This document shows positions 10,812 through 22,700 of a stretch of DNA of 64,000 nt, in pieces. This DNA is from Plasmodium coatneyi (taxonomy: Eukaryota; Apicomplexa; Aconoidasida; Haemosporida; Plasmodiidae). The stretch's first letter is position 1. Every line of letters starts with the position of its first letter. The notes beneath the pieces were generated by a model, which was not told the origin of the DNA, did no database searches, and saw only the letters and a program-made list of their open reading frames with translations. Made by a program: the position numbers and the translations under genes. The stretch lies in NCBI RefSeq assembly GCF_001680005.1, contig NC_033559.1:1178001-1242000 (forward strand), written 5' to 3'.

Positions 10812-12260
10812 ATGCCCGCAAGCTCACCTAAAAATTTCTTCCAGCTCACACCTAACTTCCCCCCGATGGAGCACCTGAAGAACATCTCGCCCATCGACGG
10901 GCGGTACAAAAAGTCGTGCAGTGAACTGTCGGACTTCTTCTCTGAGTACGCGTTGATAAAGCATCGGATCATCGTAGAGGTGCGGTGGCTGCTGTTCCTG
11001 AACGAGAAGGAGCTCTTCTTCGAGAAGGTGAGTGACCAGTCGGTGGAGGAGCTGAACCAGATCGGCACAAACATAACGGACAGCGATATAGCACGAGTGA
11101 AAGAAATAGAGGAGGAAACCAATCATGATGTAAAGGCAGTAGAATATTTCGTAAAGGAAAAATTAAGCAAGTCGCAAAAGAAAGACCTGGTAAAGATAAA
11201 AGAATATGTACACTACCTCTGCACCAGTGAGGATATCAACAATGTAGCCTATGCGATGTGTCTGAAGATGTGCCTGCAGGATATACTAATCCCGTGCATC
11301 GAGAAAATAATGCTCAAGTTAAAGGATCTAGCTGTGCAGTATTCCCATGTGCCACTCCTCTCGAGGACACATGGCCAGCCTGCATCTTCCACCACTTTCG
11401 GAAAAGAAATGGCAAATTTCTACTCAAGGATACACCACCACGTAGGGGTCATTAAGAGAGTAAAAATCTGTGCAAAGTTTAACGGAGCTGTGGGTAACTT
11501 TAATGCACACAAAGTGGTCAGCAAAGATACCGACTGGATAGGTACCATTAAAACATTTTTGCAAAGATACTTCGACTTAACGTACGGTTTGTATTGCACA
11601 CAGATACAGGACCATGATTACATATGCGAGCTGTGTGATGGTCTGGCTCGAACAAACAGTACACTCATCGACCTCTGTGTAGATATCTGGTTGTACATTT
11701 CTAATAACTTACTAAAGCTAAAGTTGAAGGAGAACGAAGTGGGGAGCAGCACGATGCCACATAAGGTTAACCCAATTGACTTTGAAAATGCAGAAGGGAA
11801 TTTACACTTGGCCAATGCTTTTTTCAAACTGTTTAGTTATAAATTACCGACGAGCAGATTACAGAGGGATTTGTCTGACTCCACTGTGTTGCGCAACATT
11901 GGAAGCTCCCTTGCGTACTGCCTCATTGCCTACAAATCTGTCTTAAAGGGACTGAACAAAATAGACATCGATAGGAGAAACCTGGACGAGGAACTCGATA
12001 AAAACTGGTCCACTCTTGCAGAACCAATTCAGATTGTGATGAAACGGTTCAACTATGTAAATGCATATGAGGAACTCAAACAATTCACAAGAGGGAAAAT
12101 TATCAACAAAGAAATTATGCAAGAATTTATTAAAACTAAATGTGACTTCCTCCCCCAGGATGCCATTGACCAGTTGTTGCAGTTAACTCCCGCGACGTAT
12201 ACTGGATACGCTGACTACTTGGCCAAAAATGTGGAGCGTCTATCGGGGGAGCTCGACTAG
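10812..12260 (+). CDS. ADSL: Adenylosuccinate lyase
   Basis: Single-exon gene of 482 residues, the usual family length. It belongs to the fumarase/aspartase superfamily. Visible motifs are 'SPIDGRYK' near the N-terminus, HYLCTSEDINN (about residues 136-146), the LSRTHGQPAS segment with the conserved His (about 183-192) and the superfamily signature GSSTMPHKVNP (about 312-322). The enzyme splits adenylosuccinate to AMP and fumarate, the last step from IMP to AMP. Malaria parasites cannot make purines de novo, so this acts in salvage. A Met further in (before EHLKNISPIDG) could be an alternative start; I keep the first ATG. In P. falciparum the neighbouring genes include MSP2, MSP5 and MSP4, matching the order here apart from MSP2. 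Confidence 0.97.
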   Translation: MPASSPKNFFQLTPNFPPMEHLKNISPIDGRYKKSCSELSDFFSEYALIKHRIIVEVRWLLFLNEKELFFEKVSDQSVEELNQIGTNITDSDIARVKEIEEETNHDVKAVEYFVKEKLSKSQKKDLVKIKEYVHYLCTSEDINNVAYAMCLKMCLQDILIPCIEKIMLKLKDLAVQYSHVPLLSRTHGQPASSTTFGKEMANFYSRIHHHVGVIKRVKICAKFNGAVGNFNAHKVVSKDTDWIGTIKTFLQRYFDLTYGLYCTQIQDHDYICELCDGLARTNSTLIDLCVDIWLYISNNLLKLKLKENEVGSSTMPHKVNPIDFENAEGNLHLANAFFKLFSYKLPTSRLQRDLSDSTVLRNIGSSLAYCLIAYKSVLKGLNKIDIDRRNLDEELDKNWSTLAEPIQIVMKRFNYVNAYEELKQFTRGKIINKEIMQEFIKTKCDFLPQDAIDQLLQLTPATYTGYADYLAKNVERLSGELD

Positions 12261-12883
12261 GCGCACGCCTCAAGGAGGTGTCTCTCTGAAGTGTCGCACC
12301 AATGTGACTGCGGCTAGCTATGCAGCAGCTTTCCCCCTTTTCAGGAAAACAGGGAAGAGAAAATTCCCTCCGTTCCTCTTCACAGGGGATCAATCAGATG
12401 AGCAGGATGCGCAGTTTCTTTCCCCCCCCCAACGATGTTGTAACACCTAAGTTCAGCGATTTTTTTTTTTTTTTTTTTCTTTTGTTCATATTTTTTTTTT
12501 TTTTTGACATTTTGGCTAGCTGAATTTAGCTAGCATTGTTAAGTTTGCATTTCCTTTTGTGTACCAACGTAAAAAATTGAATCATCCCAGGGTCTCTTAA
12601 AAAGGGGGATGTATACAGCACACTTACGTTGTGAGGCCATCGCTATGTTTTTATTTGGGCGGCCCCGCTTTGCAACCCCCTGTGCCCCAACGGAAGGGAA
12701 AGGTCACCACACGAAATGATGTATCCTTCGGGTGAGCATGAAAAAAGAAAAAAAATAGGTGGGTGGGAAAACCAACGGGACAGCCAACGTGGCACCCAAA
12801 CAAACACACACGAAGGGTCTCCGTTGAGCTCTGCACCTTGAGCAAGGAACCCCTACGTAGTGCCCCTCGGCCCACACCCCTAA
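12261..12883. other. Convergent spacer ADSL / MSP5
   Basis: Contains homopolymer T-runs (12459-12478, 12490-12504). No open frame with family features is seen. In P. falciparum an MSP2 gene sits between ADSL and MSP5; nothing resembling a signal peptide plus GPI-anchored reading frame is present here. Confidence 0.5.
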
Positions 12884-14264
12884 TTAAAACATCCAGAGCA
12901 AAGTCAATAGGACGAACAGGCCGGCAGAGAAAAACGAACTGAGGGCAGAAGACCTGCTCAAAATGCACTTGCCCCCAAATGAATACCCCTCCTTACAGAT
13001 GCACTTAATTCCGACGTTATTGATCCGTATGCATATTTGGTCGTCTGAGCACCCCCCGTTGTTCACGGAACAGGATTTTGTTTTATCTCCTATTATATCC
13101 TTTAGCATCATGGTGTCCGTTACTCCATCCTCTATTCGGTTGTTCCTCAGGGAACTAGGGTGGGGGACCTCGTCGTCTAAACCGTCTGCAGAGAGAAGGG
13201 GAGGGAGAAAAGTGTTGCATTACCACGTGGAGTAGTCAGCACAGTGGGTTCGTTCCTCCCGTGCCGGGGGATGCACACACATGAAATGGAAGAGGGCCAA
13301 ACGGGAGAGAAAGCCCTCATTTTTATCCACCCGTATTTTGCCCCTCCGTAGCACCGTCTTCTGGGGGAACTTTCTCAACCTTGTCAAACATTTCCCCATC
13401 ATATTTTGCCTATCGTCAAAAAAGGTGATTCTTACCTAAGTGAGGTTTGTTCTCTTCGTTACCAGCATTCTCTGGATTCTCCTGGTTTGAGTTATTATTA
13501 GAGCTTCCTTCTTTTTTATTTTCCCCGTTTTGCGAATTCTTGTCTTCTTTCGGGCTGTCACCGTCTTGTTTGTGTTCCGACACTTCTACATCTGTCTGCT
13601 TGCTTTCCAAATTTTTGTTTTCCTCGGTGTCTCCTCCTTCGGGCGTTTTTTCGTCCTTATTATCGACCGATTTTTCCTCAGATCCCTTTTTTTCTTCACT
13701 TTCTTCTTTCTTAGTTGATTCTCCTTCCTCTTCTGATTTTCCTGCTGATTCGACTGCTTTTTCTGATTCTTCCTTAGGTTTTTGTGCTTCCGCATCTTCT
13801 ACTTTTGTAGCTAGCTCTTTTATTTTTTGTTCCTCTTTTTTTCCATCTTCTACTGCTTTTGTTACTTCTGCTTTCGCTTCTTCTGTCGTACTTGCTTCTT
13901 TTGCACTATCTGCTGCAGCATTTGCTTTTTCTTCTTCTTCTTCTCTATTTTCTCCAGTAGGTTCTTCGTTTGTCCTTTCCGTATTAGAGTTATTTTGGGA
14001 TTGGGAACTCCCTTCATCTTCCCCGCTTTGCAGCTGCAAATTGCTGATCATTCCAATTTCCTTATTTCCTTCTCTACCCGAAATGGGCGTCGATTCGACC
14101 TGGAGTACGTGGTCGTTCTTGCCGTTTTCCCTCAACAATCTGTTGGTCTGTGTCTCCAGGTGAGCGTTTTCTTGTCTCCAGAGGGAAACCTCGAGGGTAT
14201 GTCCCGAGTGGTAACTGCAGAGCAGGAAGAGGTGGATAGCTAACACGACGCTTACGATAGCCAT
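12884..14264 (-). CDS. MSP5: Merozoite surface protein 5
   Basis: Two exons, 14264-13436 and 13185-12884 (phase 1), total 376 residues. Exon 1 encodes a signal peptide (MAIVSVVLAIHLFLLCSYHS) and a long Glu/Lys/Ser/Asn-rich, low-complexity, acidic region. Exon 2 ends with one EGF-like module with six Cys (CSVNNGGC...CIRINN...CICKEGY...GGKC, about residues 316-350) and a hydrophobic C-terminus (SSFFSAGLFVLLTLLWMF) expected to direct GPI anchoring. The two-exon layout and single EGF fit MSP4/MSP5. I assign MSP5 because it is adjacent to ADSL, as in P. falciparum and P. vivax. It is located on the merozoite surface; its exact role is unproven. The low-complexity half is the part expected to vary between isolates. 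Confidence 0.92.
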
Positions 14265-14802
14265 CGTGCTTAATTTAATATCATAAGGGAAAAAAAGGGG
14301 GAAAACTGCGCGTCAAATTGAACAGGTAAATTAAAGAGGCAACTAAACGTGGAAAAATTAAGGTGCCAAATTAGCAATTTTAATCTCAGTCCCTCAAGGG
14401 TGCAAGAATTCCACCAAAGGGTTCGCGTCGCGCTCCTTCACGCTCTCCTACTTCCTGCGCGACTGCACTTGTTCTAACGTGTTCTAATTTTTTTGCAATA
14501 TGTCGTTGCAATTTTTTCGCTACATCGTTGTCATTTTTTTCCACTACTTTTTTTTTTCCCTAATTTTTTTGTCCTAGCTATTTTCACAAAAAAAAAAAAA
14601 AAAAAAGCAGATAAGATGTGCTATTTTTTTTTTAACACACCTATAGATGGAAAAGGGCATTTTTTTCACGCGCACATTCTGCAGAACTGTTCCACACTGT
14701 TGCTGATCACAGGGGTAGAACAAATCTAACCCCTTCCCTGCGGTTAGATTACTTGTGCACACCTGGATGTGCACCTAGTTCCCCCATTTTGCGCCCCCCT
14801 CA

Positions 14803-14833
<31 letters not shown>

Positions 14834-15418
14834 TCGGAACCTTGTAGAAGAAAGTCGAAAATTGCTCTCTCTTTTTCCCTCCGCGCAGCACAGTAACTAA
14901 GGTACCAAACTGGTGCTTCCTTGTGCACCAAAATTTTTAAAACAGTGCGTCAGTCTTTCAAACGTTGCTAAGTTAATTGGAAAAATAACGCAAAAAAAAC
15001 AAGAAAAAAGCGCGAAAAATAACCGCTTCAAAGTGCAAAAAAAAAAATCTCTTAAAAATGCGAAAAATAATCGCTTAAAAGTGCAAAAAAAAATTGCTTA
15101 AAGAATTGTTTAAAAAATTGCTTAAAAATTCGCTTAAAATGCGCGGAGGGGGAGATAACATTTTCCTATTTTCTCATTTCCCCAGTTGCCTCTCCCTGAC
15201 AACGAACCAGTCCCACAACATGGGGGATAAATTAATTTCTACGCGCGCAAGGAGGGAAACCCCCCCAGTGACGCGTTTAAAAAAGGGGAAAACAAATCCC
15301 AACTATTCTGATCACTAATCGTACTACCGTAACGGGGAGAAAAACTGTCGCCACTTTTCTGCACATTTTCGCACTTCCTCCTTCCACAAACACATCTATG
15401 ACCGTGCCGCGGGAAAAA
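14265..15418 (-). promoter_or_regulatory. MSP4-MSP5 spacer
   Basis: Holds the MSP5 promoter and the 3' end of MSP4. Features are poly-A/T runs (14587-14606, 14802-14833) and a degenerate 48-bp-spaced repeat at 15012-15100 built on 'gcgaaaaataa(c/t)cgctt' and 'aaagtgcaaaaaaaaa'. No gene is supported; the open frames here are Lys/Asn-rich by-products of A-runs. Confidence 0.5.
15012..15105. repeat. Two-copy A-rich repeat, 48-bp period
   Basis: 'gcgaaaaataaccgctt' begins at 15012 and 'gcgaaaaataatcgctt' at 15060, each followed by 'aaagtgcaaaaaaaaa'. Further fragments (ttgcttaaa, tcgcttaaa) continue to about 15140. It lies upstream of MSP5. Confidence 0.7.
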
Positions 15419-16224
15419 CTAATTTATGGAAGCCAAAAAAATAATCAGAAGCAGAAACCAACAGAAAACAGAATTCAAGGAGGACGATTTTGATGCCTCG
15501 ACACACTCCGTGCCAACCAACTTAAACCCCGGTTTACACAAACACTTCACTATCCCCTGCCCTAAATCTTCACATATTTTATCATCTCCACATCCACCAT
15601 TATTTTCCAAACAAAATTTTTTATTTTCCTCATGTTCACTTAAATCGTACGATTCATCAGTATCTCCGCCTTCGTAATATTCACCGTCGTGTTCACCGTA
15701 ATGTGTACTTGGTGCCTCTGCAGTGTGGTCATCCGTTTCGCTTTCGCTACCTGCCAATTGAAGGGGGGGGGCAAAAAAAAAGGGAGTTTATATTTTGGGG
15801 TTCCACTTGTTGAGGTGGCTCACTCAGTGTTCGCTCGTTTTTTGCGGGTGCTTTCTGGTTATGTTCCGTGCCTGGTCGTTTCACCACTGCGTCATTTTTC
15901 CCCACCTGAATGGGTATTCTGCGCGTCCGTCGTTGGCGATTCGCTTGTCTCACTATCGCTGTTCTCCTCGTGGTGGCTGTGATCGTCAGTTGTATCATCG
16001 TTGGCGGTAACATTTGTGGTGCCATTCTCCTTGCCACTCGCACCACCGTTGGAAACACCGTTGGAAACACCGTTTGAACCACCGCTCTGTTCCCCCGCAT
16101 CATCTAAAATGCGACCATGTCTTGTACAGGCAACAGTGCTCACGAAGCTGCTACACGTCCCACCCAAGTACAGGCTGAAAATAATGAGCAAGTCCAGAGC
16201 GGACAAAAAGTAGGCAACCTTCAT
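15419..16224 (-). CDS. MSP4: Merozoite surface protein 4
   Basis: Two exons, 16224-15906 and 15750-15419 (phase 1), total 216 residues. The start is the ATG of MKVAYFLSALDLLIIFSLYL, a clear signal peptide. The middle is short and Ser/Asn/Gly/Thr/Glu-rich, with a small GVSN repeat. Exon 2 has one EGF-like module (CLENNGGCGDDKIC...KCLCKPGFKLVGTEC, about residues 153-190) and a hydrophobic tail (NSVFCWFLLLIIFLASIN) expected to be replaced by a GPI anchor. The exon 1 donor is GTGGGG, a weak site, but it is the only one that joins the frames cleanly. It shares the MSP5 plan and lies beside it in the same orientation, as in other Plasmodium. MSP4 is a blood-stage merozoite surface antigen. Confidence 0.92.
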
Positions 16225-16460
16225 GCTGCAAAATGGGGGGCAAAACTGTGAACAAAAACAATATACGCACAAACACTCAAACGTGTGATCCCAATCTGTT
16301 CGGCACACAAATGGAGTTGCAAAAAAGAAAAAATACTTCACGCTAACACTGATCGATCTAAAATATTGGAATTGTAAGTATCGCAAAATGGTTAGAACTT
16401 CGCGAAAGAGAAAAGGTGGCAGAACAAATTGGAAATGTTCAGGGTGAGGGAAATTTACAC

Positions 16461-16491
<31 letters not shown>

Positions 16492-19400
16492 TCGAGTATT
16501 TTCAACATAACCAATTCTGCATTTCTGAACGTGGGTGATAAAAAAATAATAATAATAATAAAAGTACAATTTTTACGGCTGTTTTCCTCTTTTCCGATCA
16601 CCCAGGGTTCTCTTACACATTTCTCCGCGAACAAATTTTTGTGATTCACGTGAAACAGAAACCATTACACATTAGTACATATTAGTACACATTAGCATTG
16701 GGGCACCTCTTCTTCCTTTTTTGTCTCCATCGAAAGAGTATTCTCACATGTCATGTAACTACGGAGCGTACGGAAATAAGATGCACATCGGATATGCCTC
16801 CCTGGGGATGGGTGCAACACGCATGTGTGTGCATGTGTATGAATGTATGCCCATATATACTTGCTTGCCCCCACGTTAGATATAACAGGGGAAGAAATTT
16901 TCCCCTTCATGCGATCCACCACCCTTCCGTAGATGAATAGGAATCATATGCTCACTCCACTGAAGGCAGAACAGTTCTTTTCCCCTCCTCCTCTTTACAT
17001 GCACATAATATATTTTGTGCGTTATAATCCGTGTTGCGCATTCCCGCGCGTTAAAAAAAAAAAAAAAAAAAAAATCCAAGTGAAGCAATAATTTATAATT
17101 AAAAAAAAAAAATGGATGATAAAATCTATATTAAAAATGGGGCAAAAAAAGTTGCGCAGTGGTAAATTCCTCATTTCCTCCCCTAATGGGTGACCTTTGA
17201 CTGGCGCGAGGTGTAGTTATTTCTCCCCAAACAGATTGGCATGTAACTACTGCGACCAGCTCACCTTCACCTAATTACACTCATTGAATATCTCAAGCTG
17301 AAACATCTTTGCCATGTTTGCAAATTTGCTACTACGCATATGCGCCGGAGTTTTAGCCACTATATTGGAAACCACAACAAATGGCAAAATCTGGACTGCC
17401 CACAAGAAAACGCAATAAATCATCTCAGGGGAAAGAAACCACCTTGTCAAACATCACCAACGTGCTCTTCAGGAGGGTCAATCTCCACACACATGGTTAT
17501 GTATATGTTAATGTACGCATATAAGTACTTTGGTTTCACCTCTCCAAGTTGCGTGTCCCCCCAATTTGCAAATATAAATTTCTCTTTTATGCTTAGAGGT
17601 CAACTTGTTCCTTTCGTCTGTTGAATGCACATTGTGTAGCGCTGTACGAAAGGGGTGAAAATGCTGCAGTCCAGTATTGTCCATTTTGTGCAAGCCAGTT
17701 TGTAATTTTATTCCCCATCATTTCCCAACTGTCCGCGAATTGTAAAAAAGAAGGCGAAAGGATAACCCGCCTCGGGTTTACCACAAATGCGAGTTTTATT
17801 TGCTCACGGTCGTGTCAGCGGTATACTATTTTTTTTATTTTCCCTTGTTGTAGCCTTGTTCGAAAAGGAAGTTTGCGTTCCCTTTCGCCAACCTCCCATG
17901 CATAAGGAGCCTTTCTACATTCATTCGACAGCTAAAAAAGAGGCAGACCCTTTCTTCACAACATCGATCTTGGTAAATGCATTAACGTTGTAACGTTATC
18001 GAGTAGTAGCTATAGAGGGACTCATTTAATTCTGCAAAGCAGGTCGTTTTTACCTGAACAGCCAATACCAAAGGGACGGAAAAAAAATAAAGACATGCAA
18101 AAATATTATGAACAGTTCATAATTATTTCACTTTTTTGTATGACTTTTTTTTTTTTTTTTTTTTTTTTACTTTTTATTTTTTCAATTTGGCTAGCATGCC
18201 GTACGGTGTGGGTGATGGCTCCTACAGGCTGAAGGAAATAAATTAAATGGCGTAAAAGGGACAGAGTGACACAAAACAAAGTCGTAAAATCAGGGTTACA
18301 TCCCGAATAGGCAATAAAAAAAGGGGGTAGCAAAGAAAAAGGTGCCCCAAAAAACAAAAAAAAAGAAAAAGCTTTAAGGGGAAATGCTCACGCACAACGT
18401 TTACACATATCTACAGGGGTATATATTTCTTTTTTTTTTTTTTTTTCCGCGTTAAGCACATACTCCGCATCATTTTTGTTAACAGATTTCATTTCGCAAA
18501 AAAAGTGTGTGCTGCGGCAATGTGTTTACATATGTGTACACAAATGGAAATATACATACACATGCATATGCATACATGAGGACATTTTTTTCCCACGCTT
18601 TTCCGTTTCCCCCTTTGGAACGAGCACAGCTCCACAATTATTTTTCGCGTATCGCGCTTTTCTGGCAAACGTAAGCATGAGCGCTTCGTTTCCTGTCTAA
18701 CTGCCCTATATGCGCCTGCATCCATTTTTGCGCAACCCACTGCGCCAAATATTGTAGCCTTTTGAAAACTGGACACTCGCGGTATCACTAGCCTGGAGCG
18801 ACAGTGCATGCCCAAGCATATTGGTGTAACCCTGCAGGGACAAGCCATTTGGTATTGAGGCGAACATATATGCGTATACACTTTTACACACATGTACATA
18901 TGCATGTAGCTTTTTTCACCCCAAGAAAGTATTTTTTTTTTTTATAACTATGGTAGAGTAGAGAAGTTAATCCAACCGATTTACCCCTAGCGGGTTACAA
19001 AGCATCACTCATATGTATATGCTTATATGTAACGAAAACGTAATCCCACTGGGGGAACCAAAATTACGCGCTCAAATTTGCACACTCAAGTTTGCTTCCA
19101 CCATTTTGAGAGCGCTGGGTTGATGGTTTTGCGAGGGGTAGACAGATCCATCCCCCGTAGAGACCTCCTTTCACCAAAGTGAGCACATGTAACACCGTCA
19201 GGCGCCGTAAACAGCACTACCGTTTTGAAACACAACGCGGTTCACACATGGCCGTATTCTTATTTAAACTTTGAAGGGGCAAAAAAGGACACATGTGATA
19301 AAACAGAGAGAAGCTGCCTTCACTGCCATTCCACTATTTGTCTGACAACAACCTGTCGCGTTTTTTCCCCCCTTTTTAGGCCATGTGGCGCTTTTTACAT

Positions 19401-19723
19401 CACGTACTTGTTTACCCAATTCAGCATGCCCATTTTGTACACTTCGCTTATTTTTTTATGCTCAAGCGGGTTGTTCTGCTTTCTCTCTATTCACAAAGTA
19501 GTTTTTTTTTTTTTTTTTTTTTTTTTGACATACCTACACACACATGTGTGTGTGCGGAGAGAGGCAGTGAACGTATATACACATACACACGCATGCAGCG
19601 CGTTCGAAGTTATCACATATGACCTGGCATCTCTCAACAGATTGACATTCTACCAATAGGCGAATTTACTTTTACCTTTTTTCTCCCCATCCGCTCATCC
19701 CCCCCCAAAAAAAATAAATAAAC
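16225..19723. promoter_or_regulatory. Large divergent spacer MSP4 / conserved 1,698-residue protein
   Basis: About 3.5 kb with no supported coding gene. Long homopolymers lie at 16462-16486, 17054-17074, 18147-18168, 18430-18446 and 19501-19526, with an (AAT)n tract near 16547-16560 and repeated 'catgtgtg' type CA/TG stretches (16820-16850, 18530-18580, 18880-18905, 19540-19590). Open frames are short and composition-driven. It must hold both promoters; its size is large compared with other spacers here, so a non-coding transcript is possible but not shown. Confidence 0.45.
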
Positions 19724-22700
19724 ATGACTACCGATAATTGGAACATGCTATATATGTACAATGCTGATATAGGAGACTTAACCCGAGGGAAAAAAAGCCA
19801 GGGAATTCCTCAGATCAGATCAGCTGAATTCCGGGGGAATGAAGGGCCGTTTGGCCACACAGTCACGAGGGTGTATCAGGGTAAGATTAATCAAGGCACT
19901 CAAAAGGCAAAAGTTGCAGTTGGGGTGAAAAACCCAAACAGGATAGAAGACACAAGGGTGGTACAAACAAATAGTGGAGGGAAAAAAGAAGTTCTTCAAA
20001 TGTACGCACTGGGTGACCAACCCAAGTCAAAATATTTATCCTCCAAACTTGACCACAACGAAAGTGTAGTTGCAAAGTTGGTGAAACGTGAAAATGTAGT
20101 TCATCCTGATAATGCCGCTGTCCGCGTAAATTCAACGAATGAGAAAATTGGCCATAATGAGCAAGTGTGCACACTAACAAATGAAGAATTGAAGCTCTTC
20201 CTAAAAAATAGGCCACCATGGGGAAGGCCAATCAGCAGGGAGCGGCACGACAGACAGTCTGATGGTACCTTTTGCGAAGCTGGATCGGAAGAAATATGCC
20301 TTGTAAAAGGTGTAACCTGTCTGGAGAGCATTCGTGGACGTAAGGGATCCTTCCATGTGCCACTTCCGCATGGAGAGGAGGAAAAGAAATTGTTCGTAGA
20401 GGGAAATTCAAATGGAACCCCCTCGTACACATCGCACGAAGAGGAACGGGTTACGCGCAGTAGGCACTTTGAATGGATGGACAATGCGACGTGCCACCAA
20501 AAACATACGGGGGGAGCACCGCCCCATTTTGACTATAACAAGGTGAACGCAGGAACATTCCACTTTGCCAGTGAAGGAAAAGGAGAAACAAGGGAGAAAT
20601 ATTCATGGGGTGTAAATGGCAAAAGTGTCTACACACATGGGTTGGAAAAACGGGTAGACCGAAGCAGTGACATGATGGGTCATCCCAAATTACACCAAAA
20701 TGTCCTCCACGGGATGGCTAACCCCTTTAGTTATGAAAATGAAGACATCTCTGAGGAGGCACCATCGGCAAATAAGCGACATGGCAATTCTTCATCTATT
20801 AGAAATTCACCAAGTGGAAGCATTCATGGGGAGGACAACAGGGGTAATCGGGCGAGCGGTAAAAACGAAGCAGCGGGGGAACATCACATTGGGCAGAGCT
20901 GTTTGGACGTGCCGACGAAGGTGAAACATATGAAAGAATTAAATAACCCGTTCGAGGGTTCGAATGGTACAGTGTTTAGCGCACATAATTCATTTCTGTC
21001 ATCGAGGGTACAGGAGGAGTGTTACAATGATGCAAGCGGTGGTCGCGTGGTGATTAATTCTTTGGAGGGCCATAAAAATGGGCAGTTGAGCGGTTACCCG
21101 GGAAATTTGACCATTTGTAGGAAACAGGAAGTGAAAAACAAAGCGGAGGGGGTCGCGAAAGGGAAAGCAGAAGGAGGGGAAGTGAGAAAAACGGAAGAAA
21201 AAAAAATGAGATGTGAAATTACCCGTAGTGCACTAGGTGTGGAAATTACCCCTTTTGCCCAGGTGAGTGGTGGCGGTGTGAATTCCTCGACAGTTTTGGT
21301 AGAGGAGAGTAGGGCGCGCGCAGTGTGTGTCACCAGGGTTGGAAGGGAAAAAAAAAGAAAAAGTGAAAAAAACGAAAAAAGCGAAAAGAGCAGAGGAATT
21401 ATCGCATTCAGCCCATTTAGCCGATTTGGCGAAGGGAGCGGCCAGATTACTGGTGTGACGGGCAGGGAATTGGCTCAGCCCAGCAACTACCACGGCACCA
21501 CATGTGTTACCCCCTCGGGTTGCAGTGATGCGCAAAAAAAGTGTCGCCACGAGGGGGGCCTTGCCGCGGGGGGTGTCGTTTCAATTTGTAGTAAGGGTAA
21601 TCGGTGCGGTGGAAAAATGAGCAATAAACGGGAAGCTGGCAGGGGGGGCAGTGGCACCACTGATACTAGCAACCGCGTTGACCGTGCTAATGGTACTGAC
21701 CCCGTTGACCGCTCTACCCTCAGTGGGGACGACACTCAAAACAGTTGCGGCAACCCTTTCACGAGCAAATCGCGTTCAAATGTCGAGGAAAATCGGGGGG
21801 CACGCCACCCTGAGATAGAAGAAGAATTTTTTTCCACGCACCTTTGGCGTAGAATTAACAGCAACAATTCGTTTAACATGCTGGCAAATTCTTCCAACTG
21901 GAGGGACTTGCGAAATGGACAGAGTGAAGTAAACCACTGCGATGAAGTGATTCCACGGGGCAGCAAACGGATAGGCTGCATGGCGGATGGTAATGTGGAG
22001 AGCAGGGTCCCCCCTCAGGGTAAGTGTTATAATGAAAAGTACACACCCCGTTCTGGAGATGATCACAGGGAAGGCAACATGGGTGATGTTCCTGGGGAGG
22101 GCCCCAATCTCGGGGAAGTGAACATGCCGAATAATGACGAAGACGCACTGAACAGCTTCGACGGGACGTACAAGTGCAGCAGCCGCGGGGTAAGGGAGGA
22201 GCAACAGGTCTTCTCGAGCAACGACATGCTAATGAATGACATCGAAGAGTTCAAAATGGGCAAACTTTTTTTTGAAGAAATTTACACATGCAGGATGAAT
22301 GAAAGGAGCGACGAGGGTGCAGCCATTCCAGGTAGCGGCATCGGTAGTTCCATCGGTGGTGCAATCGATGGTGATATTGGTAGTGGGAGCGGCGCCCCGC
22401 GTATGAACCCCTTTGAGAGCCCCCCCGGAGAAGTGTCCAGAAACTTACTCTGCGAGGAAGCCCTGCGAGGGGCAGATTTGACCAAACTGGTACTAAACAA
22501 AAGTTGCTACGAACATATAAAAGATGAGGTAACAAAGTTGATGAGGATAGAAGAGGAGTATCCAGTGGAGATGAAGGTGGGGTTGATGTTCCGGAAGTAC
22601 ATTTCCATGGTGATCACTCTGGCGTGTAACTACTTGCTGGTTAAGCTGAACGATCAGAATATAATAACGTGTATCCCGTATGGCAACATTTTAAACGTGA

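Noticed and set aside
13447..14163. 238-residue plus-strand frame, Ser/Phe-rich
   Set aside because: It is the antisense shadow of the Glu/Lys/Ser-rich exon 1 of MSP5.
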